A stretch of DNA of 64,000 nt. Origin: Entonaema liquescens. Taxonomy: Eukaryota; Ascomycota; Sordariomycetes; Xylariales; Xylariaceae. Shown piece after piece: positions 12,979 through 23,533 of the stretch. Position numbers and translations under genes: made by a program. The stretch covers positions 186,001 to 250,000 of the forward strand of contig CADCSX010000011.1 in NCBI GenBank assembly GCA_902805475.1. The letters are read 5' to 3'. The notes beneath the pieces were generated by a model. It was not told where the DNA came from. It was given only the letters and a program-made list of their open reading frames with translations, and did not search any database. Position 1 is the stretch's first letter, and the number at the start of each line of letters is the position of its first letter.

Positions 12979-13938
12979 TCAACCATTTTCGCTCGTAGAA
13001 ACAAAAACTACCAATACCGCCGCACAAGCCGCCGTAGCAAGAATAATATCCGTTCTCCTCCCATTCGTCAGTACCGCTAAACTAGTGGCAAAGAGGCTCG
13101 TGAAGAGTGCAATCATGCCCAACCTAACATGCTCATCTTTGACCACATATAGGGCGACAATAGCACCGTTGATAACTAGAGACGCTAGGAGCACCGTGCT
13201 AGTCATTACTAGACGTGAGACGTGTTTTGCGGAGTAATATTTGATTTCAGGTGTCGTCTCATGTCGGACGCCCTAGATTTAGATAGGGGTTAAGCGGTAG
13301 CTTCAGGGGCAAGCGTCAAGAGATCTAACTTACGGGGAATATTCTTCCTCCAAGATCTTGCAGTGCGCTTGTTAGAAAATCCTGGTTCGTGGATTCCTGA
13401 AAAGCTACGAAGCCATTTGGATTCGTCAACAAGTCGCTTCCATACCCAACAAATGGTCGCTCGTTATCAAACCAACTACGGAAAGCTCCAAATGCTCGGC
13501 GACCGGGGGTGGTCAGTTTTAATATTTGGCTTTGTAAAAGAAGCGCCTCATCTGAAGTTAAGCATTAGTCCGTGCTATTTTTGAAAGTCTGGGGCCTTCA
13601 TTTTAACTTCAGACTTACGGTACGCTTTGAGTTTGGCTTGCATGTCTTTGATGGCTTCCATCCGTTCTGCCTCTTGGGGCTTATCCGCTGCTGCCCTAGC
13701 CGCGAAGGTCTCCCAACATTTTGATGACAAAAGAGCGTCAAGGTTAGATTCCTTGCTATCATAGGTATTCATCAAAATCTTGAAGTTTCTTCTCTAACGC
13801 TAACAGCTCAAATTGTTGGTATAGCAGATTCCGTGAGTTCGGTGCTAGGAATGTTCTGTATATTGATAGTTCAGGGTCCGTGGCAATGAACTCAGAAAAT
13901 GTAGCGTATCCGGAGAACCCAGGACTTGGCATCGTCAT
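12979..13938 (-). CDS. DUF6594 membrane protein with an interrupted frame in exon 1
   Basis: Three exons (13938-13619, 13551-13334, 13272-12979) spell out a full DUF6594 protein of about 276 aa. The N-terminal GYATFSEFIATDPELSIYR and the coiled segment LLYQQFELLALEKKLQDFD are family hallmarks. They are followed by CWETFAARAA and, in exons 2-3, the YHEALLLQSQILKL and QDLGGRIFP stretches. The C-terminus has three predicted hydrophobic helices (VLLASLVINGAIVALYVV, GMIALFTSLFATSLAVL, ILATAACAAVLVVFV). Near 13770 the frame must shift: the upstream frame ends DEYL-stop and the downstream frame resumes at MNTYDSKESN. Either a 2-nt loss (or 1-nt gain) broke the gene, or an unusual 50-nt intron (GTTAGC..ATAG, phase 2) removes the site at the cost of the conserved coil. 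Function of the family is unknown; many are linked to nonself-recognition-type gene sets, which is inference here. Confidence 0.72.
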
Positions 13939-14414
13939 ATGTCAGTTACATTCGGTTTATTAGTAAGTATAAACCCCCTTTTCTATCGACAACTAATTTA
14001 TGGAATGATTTAACTATCTGAAGCAAGGCTCTGTTGAATGATGTGGATGCGGGCATCGCTTTAACGTTGGAGAGACAGAAGGCAGAATTGCTTCAGACAA
14101 ACTGCTGCAGACTTTCAGTTCAGCCTAGGCCTTGGCAGTGGAGAACCTAGGACGAGGTCCTAGGACACGAACCAATTGGCAACAGAGTATACGGGCATGG
14201 ATGCGTCGGCTTGGTATACCACCTTGTCTAATTGGCCGATTTGATGATGATGTTGGTGGCAGTGCTTGGGGCAATGCACGAGGTATAGAGTTGACGAACG
14301 GCCGGTGTTAGGGTTCAAAACTACTACAGCCCCGGGAATATTTGTCGTGGGACAGAGTTCCCTAGGATCACTCCGTCGCCGGTTGGGACCTTGATAATGA
14401 TAGACTAAGGACTA
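13939..14414. other. Intergenic between DUF6594 (-) and J-domain gene (+)
   Basis: Divergent region of about 475 bp. No upstream exon with an ATG for the J-domain gene could be identified with confidence. No repeat or RNA gene is visible. Confidence 0.4.
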
Positions 14415-16003
14415 GTGAATCTTCCGCTAGATCCCTATAAGGTATTGAACGTCCCGCGCGACGCACAACTACCAGAAATTCGACCAGCCCATCGTAAACT
14501 AATCCTTAAATGCCATCCCCACAAGGTACACGATCCAGAATTAAGAAAAGAAAAAGAAAAGGAATTCAAGCTTGCTCAAGATGCTTATGAGCTCCTGTCA
14601 GACGATGAGCGGAGGGCGAGATACGACGACAGGGTGAAACTGGCCGAGTTTGCAACAACGCTTGAAAAGAGGTTTGGGATTAAAACGCCTCTACTTTACC
14701 GGGAGATGCAGGGGTATGATGTGCAAAACAAATCGCAAATACAAGAGATGAAAAAGCGGGTGGTAGGGAAGGGTGTTTCTTCTGGTATTCTTATTACTCA
14801 AGGGCGAATCGACGGCACCCATACCTATGCTATTCCAGATACGGGGGCCGAGTGTAATATTATAGCTGCGTCTTTTGCCTCCAAGCTCAAGCTTAGAGTT
14901 CGAGACCATGAAGAGGGAGAACGAGTTCGTCTCCGCACAGCGAATGGGAGGTATATCATCACGCTTGGAACTGCTCAAACCACCTGGCAGTTCGAATCAA
15001 AAATGTCGCAAACATTCAAAGTAACATTTTACGTTCTTGAGGAGTTCATGTATGATGTCGTTCTGGGTAGTACATTTTTGATGGAGACTGGAACCATGAC
15101 TTACCATAAACACCGTTTATCACGCATCCCAAGGCCGGATAAAGCACTGTCAGTTTTGAGTTAACCTTTTGGGGGAACTACTCAGAGAGTGCGTGGGAAT
15201 GTCGATGTGTTCGACGTCTTAGCACTCCCTGACTCTGGGTCGGAACCAAGCCTCTTATCGTGGAAATTCATTAGAGAAAGAGGTCTAGAGGGCTCAATTG
15301 ACTGGAGCGACGAACTACTTCTCCAATTTGCGCATGGGAGTCTTGCAAAACTGAGGGTTCTATCCAGGCGACATGGACATTTGCTTCGAGCTTACCCTCG
15401 AGCGAACCTAGCGTAACAGTCAAGTTCCATGTCTCCCGCGACTACATCTACGATGTCATCATCGGGCAGGATGTACTCGAGGTCACAGACGCATTTCTAA
15501 ACTATAGGGATGATTTCGTTTACGCTGATTCGGATCCCGAGTTTGCTGGGATGAATCTCGTTATCTTTGCATCCAAGAAAGCCAAAAATTCCACATCATC
15601 CCCTCGTGCAGACGATGCGATCTACTTGGAGCTACAGCGTCGCGCGAGGGAAGAGAATGAAATAAGGCGAGCGCGAAATGCTGCGGGCCAAGGTGAGGCA
15701 CAGGTTCAACGAGCAGTAGCAAGCCGAATGGATGACGAAGGATCCATGAATTCAGGATCCCATAACGAGAGCGACATCCATCTACGCAGTTATCCACCGG
15801 TAGCTGTGGGTATGTCCAGAATACTGAATCACAGTGATGTCATTCGAGAATCTTCATCTTCTGACAAGAGTGGTATAATACAGCAAAACCCCTATCCCGT
15901 GTTCCGCGGCGGAGTGCGGCCCTTCTTGATGCAGAGATCAAATCAGAGTTCACATTTAACAAAGGCAGGCGAGGTTTCTTCCGAGTTGGAGGGGGAAGTG
16001 TAA
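14415..16003 (+). pseudogene. J-domain / tandem retropepsin-like protein, broken
   Basis: A J-domain (LPLDPYKVLNVP, then helix II KLILKCHPHK, then AQDAYELLSDDERRARYDD) is followed by two aspartic-protease-like domains. Domain 1 has the active-site-like DTGAEC and ends in YDVVLGSTFL. Domain 2 has DSGSEP and ends in YDVIIGQDVL. A charged tail (YLELQRRAREENEIRRAR) follows. Defects: no in-frame ATG (the frame opens at GTG 14415 after a stop), the J signature HPD reads HPH, one TAA at 15162-15164 splits the two protease domains with the frame open on both sides, and a one-base loss in a G run near 15354 shifts domain 2. Single-domain retropepsin-like proteins of this sequence type occur in fungi. 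The J fusion is unusual to me. It could be a decaying gene, or a real gene with an unseen first exon and sequence errors. Confidence 0.62.
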
Positions 16004-16419
16004 AAGCAACAAAGTAGTCTTACGGGGAACTCTAACATCAGTGGCGTGGAGCTGGACCCTCACACTCGCAACTATGGACAGGCTGCGTAAGCGTTAGAAC
16101 GGCGAAATGGTAAGGATCCTCACGTTCTTGCGGTTGAAGCTTGGTCGGTTGTATATCTTTTTATCCCCCTTTTCTTTGTAGCTTGAAGAAAGTTTCTCTT
16201 AGCGATATGGCATTAGCAGGCATTGGGCACTCATGATTCCAAGGCGAACGCAGTTATCAAGTGGTTACGAGCGAGGTGTTCGGTTGTTTGGAGTTTATGA
16301 CATTCGTTATTAGCGGCAATCTCATTCAAGTAGCTTAAAGGGGTTGAGGCGATCTCCCCCCTCTTTTGGTATCCTTAAGTAAATTTATTTGCTTATGAAT
16401 AATTACATGAGCCTGACCA
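16004..16419. other. Intergenic, convergent 3' ends
   Basis: About 415 bp between the J-domain/retropepsin gene and the aldo/keto reductase, which converge here. No further feature seen. Confidence 0.5.
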
Positions 16420-17606
16420 TTATGCGTTAAGAAATTTCTCTTGTGCGCCTCCGTAGCGCTCGCCACTAATATGTAGTGTATCAAGAATCTTCTGAATCTC
16501 GGCCAGCTCCTCATCCGTCAACTCTACAACCTTCGTGTTTTCGATCACGCGCTCGATCCGAGAGGAACCAGGAATAGGGATGGCGCCCTGGTTGATTACC
16601 CAGCAGATAGCTACTTGCGCCGTCGTAACACCCTTGCGCTTGGCGATCTGCTCCACGGCCTCAACGAGTTTGAAGTTCTGGTCGAAGACCTCCGGTTGGA
16701 AGCGCGGGAGCATGCGTCGGAAGTCGTCAGCCGGGAGGTCGTCGAGCTTGCGTAGTTCGCCGGTTAGCCACCCGCGGCCGACAGGACTGTATGCTATGAT
16801 GGAAATTCCAACTTATATACGGGGCACATTGTTAATACATGTTTAATGGCTCCAGGTCTCGCTTAGGAGTTACATACGTTCGTGACATGTATCCACTACA
16901 CCGTTATGAAGAGGATCAGGGTGAATAGGCTTAGTTCGATCTCGACAGCTGAGATAGGATGTATAGCGTGGGCCTTGCGGATCGTATTTGCGCTGACCTC
17001 GCTTAGGCCGATGCTGCCGATCTTGCCCTCCTTTACGAGTTCAGCCAAGGCTTTGATTGAAGTCTCTATGGGAACTTTGGGGTCGACTCGCGCGCATTCA
17101 AAGACGTCGATTGTCTTAGTACCGCCTAATATCTTCAGGGCCTCGTCAACAGAAGCGCGAATTCCTTCCGGGCTACCGTCCGGCCCGGTCTTAATACCAA
17201 AAGCACCCTTGACACTAAGGACAACCTTGCTAGCATCTTCGGGATACTGTTTGAAGTAGTACTTGGCTAAATGTAGCGAGTTCGCCTCAGGGGTGCCGTA
17301 GTGCATGCCCTGTTTTCGAGTAAGGCCTCCATTTTCAAGAATTGTGAAGGGACTTTCACTTACACCATTCCAAAGATTAGCGCCCTGTTCTAATGCTGCC
17401 TTCAAGACTTTTACAGCAATTGGATATTCAACAGGTGCCCACGGCTTCGTTAAACCTAGGCCGTATGACACGAAGTTAGTATTCTCATATACTTACTTGT
17501 CAATGTGTATGTCTTATACAATTGACTGCTTACCCAACATGCCATATCCAACAGGGCCTACGGCCTTGCCATTAATACGTAGAAGTGTCGCTTTTCCTGG
17601 ACTCAT
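16420..17606 (-). CDS. Aldo/keto reductase, pyridoxal reductase-like (AKR8 type)
   Basis: Exons 17606-17534, 17455-17364, 17309-16878 and 16811-16420 give about 329 aa. The second intron is an in-frame 54-nt GTAAGT..ACAG that interrupts NLWNG|GMHYGTPEANSL; it must be removed to restore the catalytic Tyr region. Other signatures are the beta-strand lysine in KVVLSVKG, IDVFECARVDP, GKIGSIGLSEV, IIAYSPVGRGWLTGEL, and the NADP-binding end IPIPGSSRIERVIENTKVVEL. The overall pattern matches fission-yeast Plr1, which reduces pyridoxal to pyridoxine with NADPH. That specific reaction is inferred from resemblance. One base is missing in a C run (plus-strand GGG 16919-16921), so SLFT must continue in another frame as PDPLHNGVVDTCHE. 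Confidence 0.82.
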
Positions 17607-18840
17607 GATGTAGATGCTCTTGCAATATGAAGAAATAAAGGCTCCTTTAGAAGTGATAAGGGGTGAGCTTTTTCCGGGATTTTTATCGTACCGAAATATT
17701 GACCTAACCATCATCCTCTGAAGACATTAAACGGTGACAACTTATATGTCCGTGCTACTAAGAAATGGAATACTCCTAGTAACGGCAACTGGACTTTTTT
17801 GTTCTTAATTCCGTATACCTCTCATTCGGAACGGATGTCCTATTGGCCTCCGAGTCCGAACAGGGGTCTGGCCGAATTGGGTAATATCTCATTCTGCTAC
17901 GGCATCTCCAGATCTGTTTCGCTGAGTCGGAACTCAAATTGCTCCCCGACGCCTCAAAGCTCCTAGTAGGGCCAATAACATCTACATATGAATCGGCGAA
18001 AGGCGAAATAATCTCGACACCCGAATATTATATCCGAACACGTCTCTACGTAGGTACTTACCATAAGGTCCATTAGCTAAAGCACTGAAGATAACTCTTA
18101 TGGTGGTCCGGTGCGCTGATACATGAACGGATCGGCTCCGGGATTGCGCCCCACCTTTTCACGGCCGATCTACTGATATGGCAAATCCGGTATTTGATCA
18201 CACTACATCTGATAATCTGAACGCCAGTCTGTATTTATGAAACTCCTATATCTAATGCGCTTAGTTTTCTAACGTCGCAGATATGAACATTCTATGAAAC
18301 CGGTCAATTCTATGCGGTGCGACCAAAGTGTTTCGGGCCTACAATACGGATTCTTATAAGGGTATCAAACTTTTTCGCCTTCCATTGAGTTCTCATATCT
18401 ATGGCTATAAAAATAATGAAGCCGGCCCCGAGGGTTGCATCGGCTTGAAAACCAACGAAACGTTGGCACTGCCTGCCTAGCGATTAGCCACCTTGGTAAC
18501 TAGATGAGGTTGGTGTTACTGAGTAATGGCCCATCCATATATCAATGGACCAGTTTCCATCAGTATTATAACCCGCGATATCATGTTCGTAGAGGCACCA
18601 ACGACCTACTAACTTGTTGAACTCAGTAATTGGAGGGTCTTCCACCTCCTGTATTACCATCGTTGGAGCATCTAATTAGATCTCCGACTTGGCGGATTTA
18701 ACACCACGCAGCAGAGACTATAAGCACTTACTCGGCCTCTTAGCACGAGCTTTTGACTTCCGGTCATGGAAGCGGAAATTCCGTCGTGCCGTAGCTTCGC
18801 AAGGAATTCATTTTAGGCGCGCCGCCAAGAATTCCATGCC
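17607..18840. other. Intergenic, no gene seen
   Basis: About 1.2 kb between the aldo/keto reductase start and the LRP1 stop. I see no conserved coding segment, RNA gene or repeat. Confidence 0.5.
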
Positions 18841-19506
18841 TCACTTAGATGACCTTTTATTCTTCTTATCCTTATGCTTCTTTTCCTCCTTTTTCTCCTT
18901 TTTCTCTTTCTTCTTTTTCTTCCGCGGGGCTTCGGATTCTACCTCTTCCTCTTCCTCATTGGATTCGGTACTTGTCTCTGCCGGTGGAATAGATATTTCA
19001 GCCTTTCGCTTACCACTTGCCTTAGCGGCCTTGAGGGCAGCCTTTGCGCGTTCCTTCGCGATCATTTCGCTTAGCTTGGTATTAACCACCTTGTTGTTGT
19101 TTTCGGCCAGGTCGGCTTTGATGAATCGGATGGCGGCTTCCTTGTTCAAAGTATGCTCGGGCTTCTCCGGGGGGGTCTCGATGTTCTTTATCTTTTCAAA
19201 GTATTGTCGTACGCGGGTAAGTTCCTTGAAGACGGGATGTTCTTTCGCATCGACGCCATTGAGTCGGAGTGAAGCTATCCATTGTTAGGCTGATAGGAAT
19301 GCGCGAAGTAATGGGGGTTACTACTTACAGAAAAGCATTGATTCTATGGAGTAGGTCGCAAGCACGTAGAGCTTGGCTTTATCAAGCAGTGGTAATTTGT
19401 TGGCGACATCCGAGATGTTCCCAAGGATGGGCTGTAGCGCTTCCTCGAGATTATCAAGCTCATCGTCGAGTCGATCTAATTGGGGTGAAATGTTTGGTGG
19501 ATCCAT
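18841..19506 (-). CDS. LRP1: Nuclear exosome cofactor, C1D/Lrp1 (Rrp47) family
   Basis: Two exons (19506-19329 and 19274-18841) give 203 aa. The Sas10/C1D domain occupies roughly residues 8-110, with the diagnostic run at the splice junction: YSIESMLFSSLRLNGV then KEHPVFKELTRVRQYFEKIK. The C-terminus is a Lys/Glu-rich nuclear tail ending in RSSK. In yeast this protein binds Rrp6 and nucleic acid and helps the nuclear exosome in 3' processing of rRNA, snRNA and snoRNA. The intron is about 54 bp with GTAAGT. An open frame on the opposite strand is a shadow of the Lys-rich tail. I see no defects. Confidence 0.9.
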
Positions 19507-20056
19507 GATATAAGGATTTGATCCAAGATGTTGATAATCGTCTCTTGAGAAGGACGTCGATTTATCTTAGATTGGTTATCATACAGGTGCCGGTCGCATT
19601 GTTAGAGAGATTCAATAATTATGGCGGTGATTGGAGGCAGAATTATGAAGACGGAGAAAGAATAAAGCGAACATAAAAATCTGAGATTTAGATTGGAGAT
19701 GCCTGTTACCTACCTAGGTACCTAGGTACTTGTAGGGATTCAGATACTTGTATACTTGTACGTACCTATATCTAATTAGGTACCTAATGGGTTCACAGCT
19801 GCTCCGGGCCAATGACAGCCAATTTAATTGGCACCCGACTTAGCGCAATCGTGGGACCCCGAACCGGGTCCGTTCAAAAGAAGAAAAAAAAAATTAATAT
19901 GATCGTCATGAAAGCCGCTGAGAGGCGAGATCTAAATACCAATTCACTTTTTAAACTCGCATTACAGGGTACCACTACGTCGAATTTGTTTCTATTATTT
20001 CGACAGACCTTTTCGTTTTACTCTTACTTTATTTCTCTTCTTCACATCTTCTTCCG
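19507..20056. other. Divergent intergenic region with TACCTAGG repeats
   Basis: About 550 bp between LRP1 (-) and the CBS2-like gene (+). It carries a dense cluster of the dispersed palindrome near 19708-19787 (TACCTACCTAGGTACCTAGG and relatives). Otherwise it is a promoter region. Confidence 0.6.
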
Positions 20057-21693
20057 ATGTTCAAATCACAGTCTCAGAAAGAGTAATAACGACTCCCGAT
20101 CCAGTCAACCCTCGGCTACGGCCCTCTTAAACGATATGAAAACAGTCGGATAAACTACCACAAATTCCCACCCTGTATTCTCACATATTTCGCCGGCCGC
20201 TTTCGCGGGCTTCAGCGCGAATACCTTACAGAGTTACGATATGGAATCGCGATAACCTCTCTGTGGGCCGGGGGGCCAGCCAACACCTGTCTGCCGTTGT
20301 TGCTTCAACGCCAAACTTCTTACAACCACGGAATGACAATTTCCACATTGATCCTCCTATATACTACCCCCCGAATTCATCCGGGGAGGATGGATCCGGC
20401 GAGATCGGTTCTTCACGTTATCCGTTCTACGCGTCGCCATTGATCTCAAAAGTTGCTACGGCTACGTCTGCCGGCCCGTCTACTCGGGAGTCGGATTTTG
20501 CTAGAGCATCGGCGGCCGTAGCAGCAGATATATCAGCACAACCCAGAAACAAGTCCAAGCCCCCAATATCAGTACCTGAAGTCAAGCTCTCAAAGAAGAT
20601 CCACGTCCTTGGCTTTAATCCACACGCAAGATTTATCACCCACGCTCTTGCAGCTAATCCTAAATCACCTCCGGTTCAGATGATCACCCACAGTCCGCTG
20701 CCAATGAAGTCATGGGGACCAGAAGGCAGAGCCATCAGTATTCATGACAACGATGGCCACCCTATGTCTTCCCGAAATATCGTTTGCCCGGACTATGTTA
20801 CTGAATGGTCTCGGCAGTCACTATTGGCTCGGCCCGTCTTAGACAATATCATTGTTAGCACCGCCTCCGCTGCTATTATTCCTACCTTATATGCCATGCA
20901 GGACTACATCGACCGTCGAACAACAATCTGCTTACTCGAGCCAGGCCTCGGAGTGGTGGAAATGTTAAACGAGAGCGTGTTTCACGTGCCCGCCCTGCGG
21001 CCAAATTATGTGATCTGCCACAGCACTCATAAACTTGCGAGGCATTCTTTCTACAAATATTCGATACGTCACATACCCGGTAAATTGTATGTCTACGCTG
21101 TTCCTAGGGACGACGCAGACGAGGATATTGACAGGGAAACGTCTCGAATACTTGGAAGTCGACATACACAACACATGATCGACATGCTCTCTGCGGCCAG
21201 CGAACTCGAGGTGGCCGAGACATCCTGGATAAATATGCTGATACACAAGCTACCTGATATGATATTCGAATCCCAGGCTGACGCCCTCTGCGCTGTCTTG
21301 GATTGTAGATACGACCTTCTCAGGTCCAATCGTAATGCGATGAGGATGTGGCACGAATTACTGGATGAGACGATCCATATTATCTCTTCTCTTCCCGACC
21401 ATTACAACCATCGTAAAAAATTCAGATTCCTACACGAAAAGAGATTTGGGGTAATGCTCAAAGCGAGGTTAGAGAACCAAGGTAGGGAGTACAGCCCTTG
21501 GATATCCAATGCCAGACGTGGACGAGAACCGCCTATCCCATTCACCAACGGCTACTTTGTCAGGCGTGCGCGGGAGGTGGGAGTCAACCATGATACCAAC
21601 AGCTTAATTATATCCATGGTCGAAGCAAGGGCGGAAAGCAGACGTAAGATGCACGAAATCCCATATAACCTGGTATTGGATTACGATGATTAG
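20057..21693 (+). CDS. Ketopantoate-reductase-fold protein, CBS2-like, probably mitochondrial
   Basis: The large exon is open to 21693. It contains a Rossmann-type strand (KKIHVLGFNPHARFITHAL), a second conserved region (VLDNIIVSTASAAIIPTL with CLLEPGLGVVEMLNE) and RPNYVICHSTHKLARHS. These match the ApbA/PanE-like family that includes yeast Cbs2, a mitochondrial translational activator, and proteins annotated as 2-dehydropantoate 2-reductase. The dinucleotide motif is degenerate (GFNPHA instead of GxGxxG), so catalysis is doubtful. No in-frame ATG lies near the start of the open frame. My best model uses a 26-nt first exon at 20057-20082 (MFKSQSQK) and an intron ending TTACAG at 20231, giving 495 aa. 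Other acceptors also fit. The true N-terminus is uncertain. Confidence 0.66.
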
Positions 21694-22284
21694 AAACTGC
21701 AAACCGCAGTAGGGCCTGAATATAGATAGAAATAGGGCCAAGTTGGTACTGTATATAGTGTACATTTACGCATAACACTTGTATAACGAACTAGAGATGC
21801 CGATAGACTTTGATTTAATTATGACGCCTCGCCTCTATTTTGGAAACATTGAAAGTTCAATACGCTTATTTACTCGTACATAATATCCATCTCGTTGTAG
21901 TCTGCCAACACAGCGCAAACGATAATATTGAAACACTACTGGACGAAAGTATCGAAATACTAAAGCGCATGCAATGTAACTGAAGAAAACACAAGCATTG
22001 AAGGGCAGAGTGAAGTTTTACCATTTATATAAATCGCCTCGCGTTAGTGTAGACAGCAGCACTCTCACTCAAGAGGCTCTGCAAGCGAACGTAACTACAA
22101 TCCGCAGACAAAACTATGCGTTGGCTAAAGACGATATAGAAAACCAATGAGCACGATTCAGCGGCCCAAAGGCGCAGAGAGATGAGAATTCTCAATACCC
22201 CTCTTCCCGGCTATCTCCATTCTCCTCTGGTCCTTTCCTCTTCCTACCCCTCCATCCAAGCATAGATAGAGATAGACCAAAATC
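21694..22284. other. Intergenic, convergent 3' ends
   Basis: About 590 bp between the stops of the CBS2-like gene and MIX17. It probably holds both 3' UTRs. No other feature seen. Confidence 0.5.
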
Positions 22285-22807
22285 TTAGTACTGGCTAGCG
22301 GCGGCCTGGCAGGCCTTTAGCTGCTCGAGGTACCAGCCGCAGATCTGCATGTTACCGCCCTGCTCGTCCATGCACTTGGTGAAGGCCTGCGTGGCGCCCT
22401 GGCAGTTGTTGCCCCACTGGTTCTGTTGCTGCTGCTGCGCGCTGGCGGCCTGGGGAGAGGCCTCGGCGGGCGCGGAGCCGCCGCCGCCGAAGAGACCGCC
22501 GATGGCGTGGCCGATGGAGGAGCCTACTGCGACACCGCTGTAGGGATGTTAGTTAGCTCTTGCTTTATACCACCAGACTCTTATAGTGGATGTGGGAAAT
22601 AGGAACGTACGCTGCGGTGCTGGCCATCTGGCCGAATAGACCGGGGCCCTGGGAGCCCTGGGGAGCGGCTTGCGCAGGAGGGTGCGGGTGTGCGGATTGC
22701 GCCGGGGCGTAGGTGGCTGCAGGGCGCGATTGTTGGGGAGCAGGCGCTCTGCTAGGGACGGAGGGACGAGCCGGAGCAGGTCGAGCGGCGGAACGGTTTC
22801 GAGGCAT
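22285..22807 (-). CDS. MIX17: Twin CX9C protein of mitochondrial intermembrane space, Mix17/CHCHD2 family
   Basis: Two exons (22807-22611, 22537-22285) give 149 aa. The N-terminus is Pro/Ala/Arg-rich and basic (MPRNRSAARPAPARP). A Gly-rich hydrophobic segment (STAAGVAVGSSIGHAIGG) spans the splice site. A Gln run is followed by the CHCH fold: C-x9-C (CQGATQAFTKC) and C-x9-C (CGWYLEQLKAC). This is the arrangement of yeast Mix17 and human CHCHD2/10, imported into the intermembrane space by Mia40. The 5' leader has a TTTTTC tandem run at about 22807-22837. No defects seen. Confidence 0.92.
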
Positions 22808-23533
22808 CTTTTTCTTTTTCTTTTTCTTTTTTGTTTTGGAGTGTAAGAGCTGTGAATGAGCGGGAATGTTATGCGCGGTAGAAAAGAACGTTAATGCGGA
22901 TGAAGAAAAAGTTGTCAGATGGATCGGCGACGGTTAAAAAAAAGGTAGAAATCGACGGAAGGTTGCAGGTCGCTAGTTCGGATTTAAAAGAAAATGCTGC
23001 TAAGGTAAGGTACCTACCTACATGAATGAGGCAAAAGCTGGGAAAGGGCCGGAGTATCGGGATGCTTTTAGCTGTGTGGCGGTGGCCAATGAGGGGTCGT
23101 CAATCGGTAATCACCTGCACTTGTAGCTTAAAATGTGGCGCTGGAGGTTGTGAACTGGTGTAGTTACTTTTATACCCTTAGTTGGTTATGTGAAGTTGAT
23201 AACTCCGAACTTCAACTTTAACTATCATGAGTCTTGAATCTCTTACAATCACAATGAATACTGTACGATTCACGATGTTCTATAATCTGCGACCAGTACG
23301 AGATATTTCCTTTGCTTCGTCTAGGATTTTAACGTGGATACTCAAATTCTCTACAGGCAGTAATTGCGATCTCCCGTTCATTGGACAATTAAGAAACGGA
23401 GCTTTTAACCTATGAAAGTAATCCTCTACAAACGGTCCAATAGAGTTCACAATCACTTTTTGAAATGCAGATAATTAGCTTCAATTTATAGGGTCTTCAA
23501 GGGGTAACTACCTCCTAGCCTGACTGTGTTTAA
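22808..23533. other. Intergenic, no gene seen
   Basis: About 725 bp between the MIX17 start and the alpha-galactosidase stop. It contains the (TTTTTC)n leader repeat and a GGTACCTACCTA copy near 23009. An open frame at 23227-23415 has no recognisable content. Confidence 0.5.

Noticed and set aside
17284..17363. Apparent 18-residue insertion in the aldo/keto reductase
   Set aside because: It is an in-frame 54-nt intron (GTAAGT..ACAG); removing it restores the family sequence.
18689..19288. 200-codon open frame on the plus strand
   Set aside because: It is antisense to the LRP1 Lys/Glu-rich tail; the Phe/Ser runs mirror the AAG/GAA codons. LRP1 has clear family motifs.
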